DNA of 64,000 nucleotides from Halicephalobus mephisto (GCA_009193035.1 SWDT01000212.1:1-64000), one strand, 5' to 3'. Numbered from the stretch's first letter, positions 1-14,324 are shown. Notes: a model not told the origin generated them from the letters alone. Numbers and translations are program-made.

Positions 1-430
1 AACTCACATCTAAAACTTCGAATTTTAGAAAATTAAAAATTCTGAAAATTCCAAATGAGAAAAATTTATAACAAAATTCATTTTTGTTTTTAAAAATAAT
101 AAAAAAAATTTTATAAAAATAATAAAATTGAAATTAATTTTTTTAAATAATAAAATAAAAAATTATTTTTAAAAATAATAAAATTGAAATTATTTTTTTT
201 AAATAATAAAATAAAAAATTATTTTTAAAAATAATAAAATAAAAAAGTTTTTTAAAAATAATAAAATAAAAAATTATTTTTTTTAAATAATAAAATAAAA
301 AATTATTTTTTCTTAAATAATAAAATAAAAAATTATTTTTAAAAATAATAAAATAAAAAAATTTTTCTTAAATAATAAAATTGAAATTCATTTTTGTTTT
401 TATTTTTAAAATAATATAATTAAAGTAGTG
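1..430. repeat. AT-rich tandem low-complexity tract
   Basis: From about position 95 to 420 short units of the form AAATAATAAAATAAAAAATT followed by a T-run repeat many times with small length changes. No reading frame of any length is open and nothing else is visible here. Confidence 0.8.
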
Positions 431-799
431 TCTACTCTCCTTGGTTCATTACCATTTTAAACATTTTCGATCGATTTCCACGTGGGATTATTTTTCATTT
501 TTCAACTTCAGTGTTGTTTTTGGAAAATTTATCTTTAATCAATTTCGATATTTTTAGACACCCATATGACGAAATATTCAAAGACAATTAAAATAAAAAC
601 TGTAAAATTTTAAAAACAAATTCCAAAAAAATTTAAAAATATTTTTCATGAAAAATAATTAAATAATTTTTATACAAAATATCAATTTTTTAAAAAGTTA
701 TTCAACTTTGGTCTCGACGGAAATAATTAATTCAATTTTTCTCTTTCGAAGTCTAAAACGGTCAAAATCAAAGTTAAATTTAATTTTCACACAATAATT

Positions 800-1165
800 G
801 ACCAGACGGATTTGCCTCAAATGTTGTCAGCAATTTTTAAATTTAGTTTAATTTCGAAATTTTCAGAAATTAAAATAAAAATTGTTAATTATAATCCTAA
901 ATGTTGTCAGTAATTATTAGATTTAGTTTAATTTCGAAATTTCTAGAAATTTAAATATAGAAATGTCCACCGATTTGCCTCAAATGTTGCCAGCAATTTT
1001 TAAATTTAGTTAAATTTCGAATTTTCCAGAAATTAAAATAAAAATTGTTAATTATAATCCTAAATGTTGCTAGTAATTTTTAGATTTAGTTCAATTTCGA
1101 AATTTCTAGAAATTAAAATAAAAATTGTTAATTATAATGCTAAATATTGCCAGCAATTTGCAGAT
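800..1165. repeat. Tandem repeat, unit about 80 bp, about 4 copies
   Basis: A unit containing AAATGTTG, CAGCAATTTTTA, TTTAGTTTAATTTCGAAATT and AATTGTTAATTATAATCCTA recurs near 820, 900, 980 and 1060, with decay in the last copy near 1140. It is non-coding. The flanks 430-800 and 1165-1900 are AT-rich and hold no feature I can support. Confidence 0.7.
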
Positions 1166-1899
1166 TTTGATTTTCACCGATCTGCGAGAATGTTGCGAGC
1201 AATCTGCAAGTTTTGTTTTGGTGTCGATTTCTAGAGACCTCAACATTGATATTTTTTCGTTTTTCAGATTTATTTTTGTTTCTCATATTAAAAAAACGGA
1301 AATTTATGAAATATAAAGTGGTGTTTAGAATCCATTAAAAATAATATTTAAAAAGTGAAATTTTCGTTCATGTCAAGATCAAAGTTAATTTACTTTTTTT
1401 CAAAGGACCTGAGAGGTAAATGATGATACTGTATAAATTAAGCACTATCGTATTTCTTAATCAAAAAGACTTATGATTGAACAAAAAACAATTTTTGTTT
1501 TAAAAAAATTAAATTTTTTTCAAAAAAAGATAATCCAAAAAATTCAAATTAAAAAAAAAAAAGATAATTCAAAAAATTAAATTAAAAAAAAAGTAATTTT
1601 AAAAATCTAACTTTTTAAACATATTTCAAGAAATTTAATTTTTTAAAAAATCAAACAATTTAATTTTTTTTTAAAAATAATTCAAAAAATTTAATTTTTT
1701 TCAATATAATTCAGAGAGTTTTTCATATTGAATATTTTAAAGTTCTCTTTCTCATGAAAAATCCAACTTTGGTTATCAATAAGGACGGTTTTTCCTTTGA
1801 GATATCATTTTGGGAGATAAGTTAATCTTGGATTAGTCCAGTAGGAGTTTAAAAATTTACCTTTGTAGTCAATGTTTCTCAAATTTTAGTTTTTTGGGA

Positions 1900-2200
1900 T
1901 TTTAAATTTTCAAAATTTTTCAAAATTAAATTGAAAATTCTAGTTTTAGGATTTTTAAAATTTTCTGAAAATTTTAATTTTTACAATTTTTAAAAAAATT
2001 TCGAAATATTTTTGATTTTTTTATAAAAATATTATTTTAGAAAATTTTAAAATTTTATTTTTACAATTTTTGAAAATTTTGTTTAAAAAAATTTCGAAAT
2101 ATTTTTGGTTTTTTTTTATAAAAATATTATTTTAGAAAATTTTATTTAAAAAAGTTTCGAAATATTTTTGGTTTTTTTTTATAATAACATCATTTTTTGC
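1900..2200. repeat. AT-rich imperfect tandem repeat
   Basis: The string TTTCGAAATATTTTTG followed by a T-run and ATAAAAATATTATTTTAG recurs at about 2000, 2093 and 2156. This is a short locally amplified AT-rich array with no coding potential. Confidence 0.55.
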
Positions 2201-2319
2201 ACTTTTTATGTCCTGCACGACGATCGTAAATTCAGACATTTGATAAAGCTAAATTTAATGAAAAAATTAATTTATTTGACATGAATGATGTTTATTTTTG
2301 AATAAAATTTATTTTTCAG

Positions 2320-2810
2320 GATTTTAGAATATTTCCAAAAAAGTTACATATTTTTGATTTTTTATTTTTTATTTTTATCTGTGACTTTCCGTTTCCACAA
2401 GTGCCTCAAGTACTGCTATCAGATGCCTTTTTTAGACCGATTATCAACGAAGCTCGTAAAATCCGGACTTTTCAGGATGCACTTCCAAACATTCGATGAC
2501 GTCATCGAAGCCTCTGGGCGCGGCTCCAGGTTATCGAAAAATCGTTGTTTTTCACCAATAAAGCTAGATTTAGAGAAAATTGACAAAGTTATTGTGAAAA
2601 TTTTTTTCGATAATAAAACTCAACAATGGTTATCGGAATAGAAAGCAACAATCCACTTTGCTAAGAAAACTGATAATTTTGTGTCCAAGCCCTCGAAACT
2701 CATGAATTTTATGGAGAACAGAATTGATGCTCTGAAAAAAGTTACCCCTGAATTTTGCTTCTTTTTTGAGGACTTTTCTGTTTTGGTCCCCGAATTGGAA
2801 CGATGATTTG
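2320..2810 (+). other. Possible degenerate coding remnant, unrecognised
   Basis: After an acceptor-like TTTTTCAG at about 2318 a frame is open to 2641. It reads through segments such as PFLDRLSTKLVKSGLF and KLDLEKIDKVIVKIFF, and the same frame continues as protein-like text beyond the stop (KATIHFAKKTDNFVSK). Composition is less AT-biased than the surroundings. There is no credible start codon and I do not recognise the protein. It could be a decayed gene or chance. Confidence 0.2.
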
Positions 2811-2889
2811 ATAATCAGTCCTCAAGTTTTAATTTTAGAATTTTTCCTCAATTATAGTTTTTCCTAGAATATATTTCAAGATTTTGTAG

Positions 2890-3400
2890 TGTCCACAGAT
2901 CAGTCACTATTTATGGAAATTTATTGGAGCTGTTTGTTAATTTTTAATAACTTGGAAAAAACAGCTCCGATCAAATTCAGGATAGTGACTAATTTTGAAC
3001 ATTATCTTTAGTTTTTATTCAAATTTTTGCAGCTCTACTAAAAACTAAAGATAGTGTCTAAAATCAGTCACTATCCATTTTCTCATTGAAGCTGTTTTTT
3101 GGATAGTGACTTTGACAGCTCTAATAATAATCTAAGATAGTGTCTAAAATCAGTCACTATCCATTTTCTCATTGGAGCTGTTTTTTGGATAGTGACTTTG
3201 ACAGCTCTAGTAATAATAAAAGATAGTGTCTAAAATCAGTCACTATCCATTTTTATTAGAACTGTTTTTGGATAGTGACTTTGACAGCTCTAGTAATAAT
3301 GAAAGATAGTGCCCAAAATTAGTCACTATCCACTTCTTCATTGGGGCTGTTTTTGGGTAGTGACTTTGACAGTTGTAACAAAATACTCGAGTAGTGTTTT
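2890..3400. repeat. GGATAGTGACT palindromic satellite, cluster 1
   Basis: This is the best-preserved array of the family. Monomers of about 86 bp follow one another with the order GATAGTGTCTAAAATC, AGTCACTATCC, ATTGGAGCTGT, GGATAGTGACT and ACAGCTCTAAT. Each monomer contains nested inverted repeats: GATAGTG with CACTATC, AGTCACTATCC with GGATAGTGACT, and ATTGGAGCTGT with ACAGCTCTAAT. A transcript or single strand could therefore fold extensively. I do not recognise it as a named repeat. Confidence 0.85.
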
Positions 3401-3589
3401 CGAAATTAAAATTGATTCACCTTTGTTCGTCATGGAAATCTATCTTTTCTAGTTCCTCGATTTTTTGCACTTTTTCGGATGGCCATTCAAACGGTTCTTA
3501 TCTGAACCATTCAATACTTCAGAAAAACTCTGAAAAAATCAGTCCTTCATAAATCCGAGATTACGACTGAATTTTCTTTTTTATTTTGC

Positions 3590-4030
3590 CGATTGGCAAA
3601 AAACCAAAAATCTATAAGAAGCTTGTCCTATCGCTGTGTGCTCTCCACGGGACAAAGTTGACCTTCTCAGTGATTGTGGAAGAAGTTGTTTTACAACTTT
3701 GTTGATAAACATTAAAGTATAGTAATGGAACCATCATCTTACTTTTGCCAAAAATGACGTCATTCATTTTTAAACAAAATTTTTTAAAATTGTTTTTTTG
3801 AATTTTACTTTTTTAAGATTCAGAAGTTGTAACTTTGAAGGTCCGTAAAAATATTTCTCTCCGAGGTTGTTCGTTTTTATCTCGTCCAGCCGCTTGTTTG
3901 AGTTTTTCATCGTGTATCGACGACTCCCAATCTGTGTTCCTGTCGCTTTACCCTTTGAAGCGCTGCACTTTTTGTATTGACAGGATTTCCACGGATGGAT
4001 TGGACGCCATTCTCAGACTTGACTAATTTC
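3590..4030. other. Non-repeat island with coding-like composition
   Basis: Between two repeat clusters the sequence changes to balanced composition. On the plus strand 3620-3710 is open as KLVLSLCALHGTKLTFSV and following residues. Bases 3835-4026 are open as a Cys-rich frame containing LRGCSFLSRPAAC and SLYPLKRCTFC. No complete exon-intron model can be built. These may be exons of an unresolved gene or conserved regulatory DNA. Confidence 0.2.
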
Positions 4031-4089
4031 GAAATCCTTCAATAATACAGTAATCGAATTCTTTAAGTAATTTTTTCAGAATTTTCATT

Positions 4090-4590
4090 GATTTTAGTCA
4101 CTATCCATGTTTCAACAAAAACTTCTTAAAAAACTATTTAAATCTGGATAGTGACTGAATTTGGACACTATCCATTCACTATCTAAGCTATTAAAGTAAC
4201 TATCTAAATCAGCTCCAATAAAAGTGGATAGTGTTCAATTTTATTCAAATTGAAATTTTTCAGTCACTATCTACTTTTTTCGGATAGTGACTTAAGATCT
4301 TTTTTAATCACTATCCAAAAAAGTCTTACTGAAAAAGTGGATAGTGTCAATTGTCATTTAAATTAGCACTTTCCAGTCACTATCCAAAAAATCCTATAAA
4401 CTGGATAGTGACTGGATTTTGAACACTATTCATTTTTATTAAAACCACCAAAATCACAAAAGTTTTAATGAAAAAGTGGATAGTGTCCAATTTCATTCAA
4501 ATCGAAACTTTTCAGTCACTATCCATTCTCAGTAAAGTTGCCGATGGCTGTCCAGAAAAATCCCATAAACTGGATAGTGACTGAATTTTG
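4090..4590. repeat. GGATAGTGACT palindromic satellite, cluster 2
   Basis: Many alternating AGTCACTATCC and GGATAGTGACT cores, more diverged than cluster 1 and with variable spacing (for example near 4097, 4149, 4262, 4283 and 4404). The AGCTGT/ACAGCT arms are mostly lost here. Confidence 0.8.
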
Positions 4591-4798
4591 GTCTTGTCGT
4601 AGTTTCTTATCTGAACAAATTTTTCCGATGTTTTTAGATCTAGTAAAATTCACGAACAATGATTAATTTCAGAAATTCGATAACTGGTCTGAATGTATTT
4701 CGATTTTTGTCAAAGTTGGTTTTCTATGACATTTTCGCGATTTTTTTCTCTTACATGTAATCCGTAGAGAATTCTGATTTTTCTCTTTTTTCAGCCAG

Positions 4799-5125
4799 AC
4801 CGCCCTTTCCTCTTCTTTCGGAAATCCCCTTCGAACTCAAGTCTCTCGGATTACGGTCCCTAGTTCCCCATTGGCAGTTCTCAGTTAAGCCATTTCAATG
4901 CCAAACAAAAATTTGTTATTTGTGGTTTTTCTAACTTACCTTTATTTTTAAAACTCCATTTTTCCATCTGAGTTGGAATCAAAGACTCTCTGAATCAACA
5001 AGTGCCAGATGGCATTTGGTTTTTTACTAGCTGTCGTTAATTGTAAACCAAACAAAAAGAAGGAGCTCGGTTACAAGCTCGATAATCCGGCGGTGACTTT
5101 GAGCAAGTTTTTACGATCAAAATAG
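4799..5125 (+). other. Two candidate exons or a small ORF, unrecognised
   Basis: After the acceptor TTTTTTCAG near 4795 a frame reads PFPLLSEIPFELKSLGLRSL up to a possible GTTAAG donor near 4882. At 5009-5125 an ATG opens 38 codons starting MAFGFLLAVVNCKPNKKK, a short hydrophobic stretch that could be a signal sequence, then ELGYKLDNPAVTLSK. Both have coding-like composition but neither can be linked into a gene. Confidence 0.2.
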
Positions 5126-5189
5126 TGCCTTACTGTAGACATTTCGAGGATCTGCCAGAGGGCCAATTCTTATTGGAGGTTTTTAAATT

Positions 5190-5670
5190 TTCAGTCACTA
5201 TCCGTTTTGGAATTTTTTCTTATTTAAGAAAAATAGATAATGTCCAAGTCATTTTTTTTCCGAAAAACAGTTCCAATGAGGAGTTGGATAGTGACTGAGA
5301 AAGGTCCAAAACTGTCGAAACAGTCACTATCCATTTCTGATTCGAGTTGTTTTTTGGATAGTGACTTTGGCAGCTCCAATAAGAACTGACGATAGTGTCT
5401 AGAGTCGGTCACCATTCTGTACTTTATTGGAGTTGTTTTTTGATGATGTCTTAGACAGCTAGAAGTCATGAATAGTGCTCGGATTCAGTCACTATCCATC
5501 CTCTTGAGATATTTCCAACAATGCCTGTAGCTATTGAGATGAGACGGAGATAGTGATGACTTTTGAGGACTATTTTCTTATTGGAGCTGTCAAAATCACT
5601 ATCGAAGAACAACTTTAACAATAAAATGGATAGTGCTTGAAACTATTTATTTCGGTGGAATTCAGTCACT
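5190..5670. repeat. GGATAGTGACT palindromic satellite, cluster 3
   Basis: Repeated AGTCACTATCC, GGATAGTGACT, AGCTGTTTTTTGG and ACAGCTCC motifs, with about five recognisable monomers in various states of decay. Confidence 0.8.
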
Positions 5671-5699
5671 ATCCGGGGCTTTTGTCTTAGATATTGACC

Positions 5700-6010
5700 T
5701 GATGGTGATTTTTACAAATATTATATGTCTTCAGGATAGCGCCCAAGATTCCCTGATTTGCTTCTCTTGTCCGATTTCCTGACGCCCAAATACACTTCTA
5801 TCTGCCGCCACTTGGGTCTTCCGGAGCGACCATCATTGTTTCCAGCTTCTTCCTTCCGTCTCCAATTAATTCTCGCCATGTCCCGCTCTTGCGCAATCTC
5901 ATCAAGTGAGACAAAAACCTGTAAAACATCCACTTGGACGTTCATCCACTCGTCAGAGCTCTAATCCCTCTTGATTTGACCTTCGGAAACCTCGCTGTTG
6001 GATAACAAAT
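5700..6010. other. Non-repeat island, both strands open
   Basis: This balanced-composition block is open on both strands (minus-strand 5721-5945 contains IAQERDMARINWRRKEE; plus-strand 5758-5964 contains SDFLTPKYTSICRHLGLP). An acceptor-like TCTTCAG lies at 5735 on the plus strand. Which strand, if either, is coded cannot be decided. It could be a regulatory module for the ttx-3 gene downstream. Confidence 0.15.
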
Positions 6011-6189
6011 CCGGTAAATCAAAGTGATTTGTTTGTTTCCGGATAATCCGATTGAGGGGGAGAATAGACGATTTCATTTATTATCTCTTGTTTCAAATTT
6101 TATTTTCGATAATCGAAACGAGGTTTTAGTAATCGAGAACATCCATCCAGTGATCCGAAACAAAGTCAAAATTTATTGGATTTTTTGAA

Positions 6190-6580
6190 GAAAATCAACT
6201 AATACGAGTTGGATAATGACTAAATAATGTACACTATCCTTTTTTATTAGAACTGTTTTTGGATAGTGACTTTGACAGCTCTAATAATAATCTAAGATAG
6301 TGTCTAAAATCAGTCACTATCCATTTCCTCATTGGAGCTGTTTTTGAATAGTAATTTTGACAGCTCTAATAATAATCTAAGATAGTGTCTAAAATCAGTC
6401 ACTATCCATTTTTACTAAAGCTGTTTTTGGATAGTAATTTTGACAGCTCCAATAAAAATTAAAGATAGTGTCTAAAATCAGTCACTATCCTTTTTTATTA
6501 GAACTGTTTTTGGATAGTGACTTTGACAGCTCTAGTAATAACGAAAGATAGTGTCTAAAATCAGTCACTATCTAAAGACA
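6190..6580. repeat. GGATAGTGACT palindromic satellite, cluster 4
   Basis: Four to five well-preserved monomers closely matching cluster 1, including GATAGTGTCTAAAATCAGTC and TTTGACAGCTCTAATAATAA. Confidence 0.85.
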
Positions 6581-6629
6581 GCCCCCAATAAACTTCTTAG
6601 ATATTACTTTACTGTAAACATTATCTAGC

Positions 6630-7100
6630 TGCTTTTTCGAACTCAACAACCTCCGGTGTGGAATTAGTTCCTTCCCCCAGCTCTACCGTAGTCTCGGCCT
6701 CTCAGAATTCCATCCACACAAAGATTTTCGAGATTTAAATTTTCACACTTGAAAAATCTTGTCTGTTCTAATGAAGGCAACTAACTTTAGTTTTTCTCTA
6801 GAATCTTCACATGATTTCAGAAATGCGCAAATGGATAAGCATAATTTTCCGGTTCGTCTAGCATCTCCTCATTACCTTTTTCCAGCCGAGAAATCTGAGC
6901 CGGCTTTACCGTGTTCTTGTGTTTTGGAGGCAGTCGAGCGATCTCGAGAGGCTAATCCGGGTCTCTGCCTCTGACGCGAAACGGGATTTTGCGTAACCTA
7001 TCCAAAATAATAAAATCGTAATTGTAGTTAACTTGGGTTCATCGAAAAAATTTCCCAGAATCAGTACCAAAGTTATTTATATTGATTAACTGACCCCTAC
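6630..7100 (+). promoter_or_regulatory. Region upstream of ttx-3 with non-repeat islands
   Basis: This immediate 5' flank of the LIM-homeobox gene is free of the satellite. An acceptor-like TTTCCCAG at about 7060 could be a spliced-leader or 5'UTR acceptor. Two short frames are open (6640-6735, with SNSTTSGVELVPSPSS; about 6886-6974, beginning right after TTTTTCCAG and containing EPALPCSCVLEAVERS) and could be upstream exons. I found no convincing match to the autoregulatory homeodomain motif known from C. elegans ttx-3. Confidence 0.3.
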
Positions 7101-7103
7101 CTC

Positions 7104-9654
7104 ATGGCCGAGAGCGTACCCCTGCAGTTGCTCGATGACCCTCTGGTGGCGCTGAGTCAGTCTCTCACCTCCTTCGTGGAGGTGTCCAATCCTCAAGATT
7201 TAGGGTACCAAACCCCCTCCACCAGCGAACCCTACCCGTTGATTCCCTTGGGGGAGACCCAGATGCCTCTGCCCGGGACCTGCGAAGTCCTCAACATGGG
7301 GTACCCCCTACCGAATATCAGAATCGATTACGGAATGACTCCAAGTAACTCTATTAGCAACCAAATGTCCCCCACAACCCCCTGTGAAGCCTGTGGGAAT
7401 GAAATCAACTCCAAGGTGTTTCTCCTGATCGAAGGAAAGTGTTTCCACGAAACTTGTGCTAGATGTTATGAATGTAGAGTCCCACTCAATGGAAAATGCT
7501 ACTTTAGAGATGGAATGATGCTATGCAAAAACGACTATGCACTGTAAGTTGTTATGGAAAGATATTTATAGAAGTTTCATAATCAATAGAAAAGACAGTT
7601 TAGGGATTTCAAGTCAAATATACTTTTTCAAATTCCATTTTTTGAGAATTTTCTTTCCATAGTATTTCAGTTTATAGAAGGTATTTTAAATCCATGAAAA
7701 TAGATTTTTAAAAAGTAGATTCTGGAGAAAGTTATTGAAAGTGAAATATCGTTGCACGAACGCATTGCATCGAGATTTCAAATGGAGAAAGATCTTTCAA
7801 ATTCCATTTTTTGTAAAATCTCTATTTATAAGATTTCAGTTTATAGAAGGTACTTTAAAATTTGATTCTTGTATATCTGTAATGTGAAATTGTTCTTATT
7901 AAATCTTCTGCAGACGGTACACGAAGCAATGCGAGCGCTGCCAGTGCGCGATCGATTCCCAGACCCTCGTGATGCAGGTCCGGGATTCTGTCTTCCACCT
8001 CCATTGTTTCTCCTGTGTCATCTGCGGGGAGATGCTCAGACAAGGAGAAAAATTTGTCCTCGGACCTAACGGGAACCTGACTTGTTACCTCCACATGGAC
8101 CCCTTCCTCCAGCAGGCCCCCGAACCCGAGAACCCCGGACCCGTGAAGTCCAGAACAGGCCATCGGAACGTAACTGCTTCGAAATCTGAAAGTCGTAAGT
8201 TTTGTTTTATTTTTTAGTTGTTCTTTAGAAAATAATTTCTCCAAAAAAATTACGGTAATCCAGCTAACCGTCGGAAGAAAACTCCCCGGGGGGTTTGCCA
8301 CCGTATGCATTGCTAATTGGAAGCGGCATAAAATTTCGTTCTTTGCTTCAACTTGAGCGTTGGATTAACTCGGGATTTATTTTGCAACGGTATAAATCCA
8401 GCTACATGTGGCTTTCGGGGGATATATAAAAATTAAAAAAAGTTAGATCATTGTTTTTTTTTGAAAAAATCCAACTTTCCGGTCTGATTCCTCTTACGTG
8501 AAAAAAAAATAAAATTTCGAGGTTTTTTTAAATATTAAAAATTGCATGTTGTATGCATATAGAAAACGGGGTACTGTAGGGACAGGGGTACGGGACTCTA
8601 GGATGACGAATTCGAGAAAAAAATAAATTAATTTAAAATTTTTATTTTTTGAATTTTTGAACATCATAATGGTTGTTTTTTTTTCAAAAATTAATAAAAT
8701 TTTTGATTGATTAGAAATTATACCAAATTAGTCATTGTTGCAACTACAGTACCATAAAAATTTAGAAGTTTCCGAAATTTAATTTAATTTTTTACAATTT
8801 TTAATAATTATTTAAAAACTAATTTTTTAAAAATTTTGTGAAAAATTCAAATTTTAGAAAATTCTGAAAATTTGTTTCAAAAAAATTCCGAATTGTGATT
8901 TATAAAATAACTTGGTTTTTTAACTTTAGATCCAGTAATAACTATTTTAAAAAAATTTACTAATAAAACATAATTAAAAATTTTTTACAAATATAATAAT
9001 CAAATTTTATTAAATTTTTAAAGAAATTTTCTTACAAAAAACAATAAATTCGTCATTAAATTTCCAGTTAATTATATATTTTTTGATTAATGATGAAAAT
9101 CGTGATTTTTTTAAATATATAATTCAAAAAAAGAAAAAATTTAACGTTTAAGTTGTTCGAATTTATTTTTTTTTTGGTTTTTATTTAATTTTGTTTATTA
9201 TTTTGTAATTTTTGCATTTTCAGAAGATGATGACCGTGATAGCTCTCCTGAACGGACCAGCAACCAGAAAACGAAGAGAATGAGAACGAGCTTCAAGCAC
9301 CATCAGCTCCGGGAGATGAAACGCTACTTCCAGCTGAACCACAACCCTGACGCGAAGGACCTCAAGGGTCTCGCCCAGAAGACAGGGTTGACGAAGAGAG
9401 TCCTCCAGGTCTGGTTTCAGAATGCCAGAGCCAAATACCGCCGGAGCCGGGCGAGCAACCCCGAGGGCTGTATTTCCCCAAGCGGATGTGTCTTGCCTCA
9501 AGTGAAACTAGAACAATGTTACTCCAGTGCTTCCGGAGGTTCTGCCAGGACCTCGATTTCCCCATTCGAAGGGAATACAAATTCATCTTATTCGAGATCA
9601 ATAAGTCCTGAAAACAGACAATTCGAAGAACAATCAGCAGCGATTGCCGTCTAG
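7104..9654 (+). CDS. ttx-3: LIM-homeodomain transcription factor, Lhx2/9 (apterous) class
   Basis: Three exons (7104-7543, 7914-8194, 9224-9654) join in phase to 383 residues. LIM1 spans about 94-149 (CEACGNEI..., with the FHETCARCYEC zinc ligands). LIM2 spans about 153-211 (CERCQCAI..., FHLHCFSCVIC). The homeodomain is about 257-316, with MRTSFKHHQL, NHNPDAKDLK and RVLQVWFQNARAKYRR, which is almost the vertebrate LHX2/9 sequence. In C. elegans the single gene of this class, ttx-3, specifies AIY and other interneurons. Orthology is inferred from the homeodomain. A Ser/Thr-rich tail follows. Introns are 370 and 1029 bp; both donors are GTAAG and acceptors are CTGCAG and TTTCAG. Polyadenylation signals AATAAA lie near 9690 and 9800. 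Confidence 0.9.
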
Positions 9655-10367
9655 TGACGCTACTATTCCAAAGTCCACTCGATTTCAAAACAATAAAAGC
9701 CAAAAAACAAAAAATTCCTAGTTCAAATTTCGAAGGAAACAGTTTAAAGTTAACCGACGACAGTGAATTATTGTAATTGGAACAATTTTGTAATGTAAAT
9801 TAATAAATCCATATATCAAACTTTTTCGAGAAATTAAATAATTTTACCTTTTTATAAATTTTCGCAAAACTCACGTTTAATATGTTTTTTTAACTGTGTC
9901 CTGTCATGCTAGGTAGATTTCTATTTAAAAAACCTTGAAAATAATTTTTTTAATTGAAAATAATTTTTTTAATTAAAAAATGGTTTTCACGGGACAGTTT
10001 TTCTGTTTTTAATCAATCATTACCACGTGAAACGTGATTGACGGGCAAAAATTTCGCGATTACTGGTCCGAATCAGCTGCGTGGACTATTCGCAGTTTGC
10101 CACATGGTCCGGTGCAAGCTGCATTTTTTTCGTTTTCATTCGGCCCAAATTCCTCCGCATTTGTTCCTCAGCGTTGGTAGTCCTTGCTGAATTGCATCAC
10201 TTTGATCTAACCTTACTTTTATCAACCTATTTCAACACTTATATATAACTTGTGCTATTTTAATATATGAATGAAAACGCAACGTGATTTTGACTGTTAT
10301 TGCGTCATTTTGCTTAATTATTTTGAATTCCCTCTTTCAGGGTAGTCACATATTTTTGAAGACGAGT
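9655..10367 (+). promoter_or_regulatory. ttx-3 / kars intergenic region with trans-splice acceptor
   Basis: The first 350 bp are AT-rich 3' flank. From about 10010 the sequence becomes GC-richer, with a CACGTG E-box at 10024-10029 and a palindrome-rich stretch to 10160, consistent with a housekeeping promoter. CCTCTTTCAG at 10331-10340 lies 27 bp before the cytosolic start codon of the lysyl-tRNA synthetase and is the likely spliced-leader acceptor. Confidence 0.5.
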
Positions 10368-12464
<2,097 letters not shown>

Positions 12465-13180
12465 GCTTCTCTTTCTTGTTGTGTTTGTCTTTTTGGTTCT
12501 TTAATTAAATATTTGTTCGGTAAGTGGTTGAATAAAGGTTGTTGTTTTTTGGCGCTTGTGATTGACTAGTCCGGTGAGTGCGTCTTTGACTGGACAATAG
12601 CGCTTATGGCAGCTAGCAGGTGAGAGCAGAGCAAACAGTCGGAAGCACGTCCGTTTTTCCGAATGATTATTTCCGTACAACGAAATTCGAGCGAAGACAG
12701 GAACTGATAATATGCACTAGTCTCTACGAGAGGAAATAGTTACGATTTTTTGAATGACTTAAATTTTTAAAGTTTTCAATAATTTTCTTGAATTTTATTG
12801 AATATATTATTTCTTAAGTGACGAAATTTCTAGTTGAATGTGGACGTGTTTTCGTCTTAATTCTTTTTTTTTATTTTTTGGAAAAAGTCGAAGAATGAAA
12901 GTAGCGGTGTCTATCGAGAAGTATTTTCAAAAAAAAATTGGGAATTTTTTTGATTTTTTAAATTTAATCCATTTTTAAATTGTAAATATGTGCATTTGTA
13001 ATTTTTTTGAAAAAAATGTTTTTAAAAAAATTGGTTAAAATTGATTTTTTAAAATTTTGCGGAAATTTATTTTTGGAATTTTTTTGAAATAATAATTTAC
13101 GATCGATAATAGGGAAATTAGAAAATAATTTGTTTTTATTTTTTGGAATTTGAAATTATTGTGTAATTTTTATTAATGCT
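12465..13180. other. Intergenic; one GC-richer island
   Basis: Bases 12550-12720 are balanced in composition (TCCGGTGAGTGCGTC, GGAAGCACGTCCG) with no usable frame. They could be a promoter, a terminal exon or a non-coding RNA. The remainder to 13180 is AT-rich and empty. Confidence 0.3.
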
Positions 13181-13184
13181 TTAA

Positions 13185-13650
13185 AAGTCACTATCCAAAA
13201 AAACTTCAATAAAAACAGGGATGTTGGTTTATTTTGGACACTATTCTCCAAGTTTATTAGTGCTGTTAAAGTCACTATCCAAAAGACAGCTCCGGTAAAA
13301 TTTGAATAGTGTCTATTTTCAACTAGAATTCAATTCTTCCAGTCACTATTTATTTTATTTAATAGTGATTAAAATTATTTTTTAGTCACTATCCAAAATC
13401 AGCTTCATTAAGAAATTGAAAAATGATTAAATTTGGACACTATCCTTGATTTTTATTAAAGTTATTTTTTGATAGTGCTTATTTTTAGTAATTATCAAAA
13501 GTCAAAAATGGATAGTGACTGAAAACATTAGATTTTAGTTGAAATTGAACACTATCCTTGATGTATACTGGAGCTGTCGAAGTCACTATCCAAAAACAGC
13601 TCCTATAAAAACTTTGAATAGTGACTATTTCGGACACTATGAAAACCTAG
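13185..13650. repeat. GGATAGTGACT palindromic satellite, cluster 5
   Basis: A diverged array with AGTCACTATCCAAAA, GGATAGTGACT and GAACACTATCCTTGAT motifs, followed directly by the candidate exon islands at 13740-14260. Confidence 0.75.
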
Positions 13651-13739
13651 TCACGATTATTTTTAAAGTTGTACTCTATTATTTTCCGAAATTTTCTGGC
13701 TGTAAATGTAGTAATTTCTCACGATTTCTTTTTATTCTT

Positions 13740-14260
13740 CGATAGATTCTCACAGTGAAACGTGAAGACTTTTTGGTCGATTGAAAGAGAAGAAACCGAT
13801 CGGAGTGCATTCCTGATCTGACTACTGGACTCGGTCAAGCCGAACAAATCGCTTTCCCTCCGGTCTATCTGACAAGAACATCCGGCTTTGAAAATTTTAT
13901 TTACACTTTCTCTCTGTTGACCGGTCAAGGGCTTTTGAAATTTGTTTTATAATTTTGTATTTTATGATTTTTGTCGATCGTTGAGTTTAGACAAGGTTTT
14001 GGATTGGTCTCTTAGAGATCTTGTAGAAAATGGTTTCGGTTAAGTGGAATGAACGAGGACCCCGACTTTACTTCGAGAAGCCGACAAAGGACATTTTGCA
14101 TCTCCCGAAGTTCGAACTAAATTGAATTTGATATTTTCGAAACATGCCTGACTGTGGAGATGAACCTGATCTGTTGCCGGCTTCTCTGGTGAGGTGCGGG
14201 GAAGTACCCTTGTGTTCTGTAGTCCACTGTTTCCGGAGAGTCAAATGCTTAATCGGTAAG
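13740..14260 (+). other. Candidate exon islands, possibly an upstream part of the membrane-protein gene
   Basis: Three non-repeat segments read as protein-like text: about 13785-13940 (PDLTTGLGQAEQIAFPPVYL), about 14030-14125 (VSVKWNERGPRLYFEKPTKD) and 14144-14257 (DEPDLLPASLVRCGEVPLC, ending at a GTAAGT donor). They lie in different frames with stops between, and acceptors are weak. A link to the exons at 16270-17639 is possible but unproven. A decayed gene is equally possible. Confidence 0.25.
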
Positions 14261-14324
14261 TCATAATATAGTTGTTTTAATATTTATTTCAAAACATCAG
14301 TCGGAGGTAAGATTTTTGAATTTT

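Noticed and set aside
7855..8310. 151-codon minus-strand ORF
   Set aside because: It is the antisense shadow of LIM exon 2, which has clear zinc ligands and matching splice sites on the plus strand.
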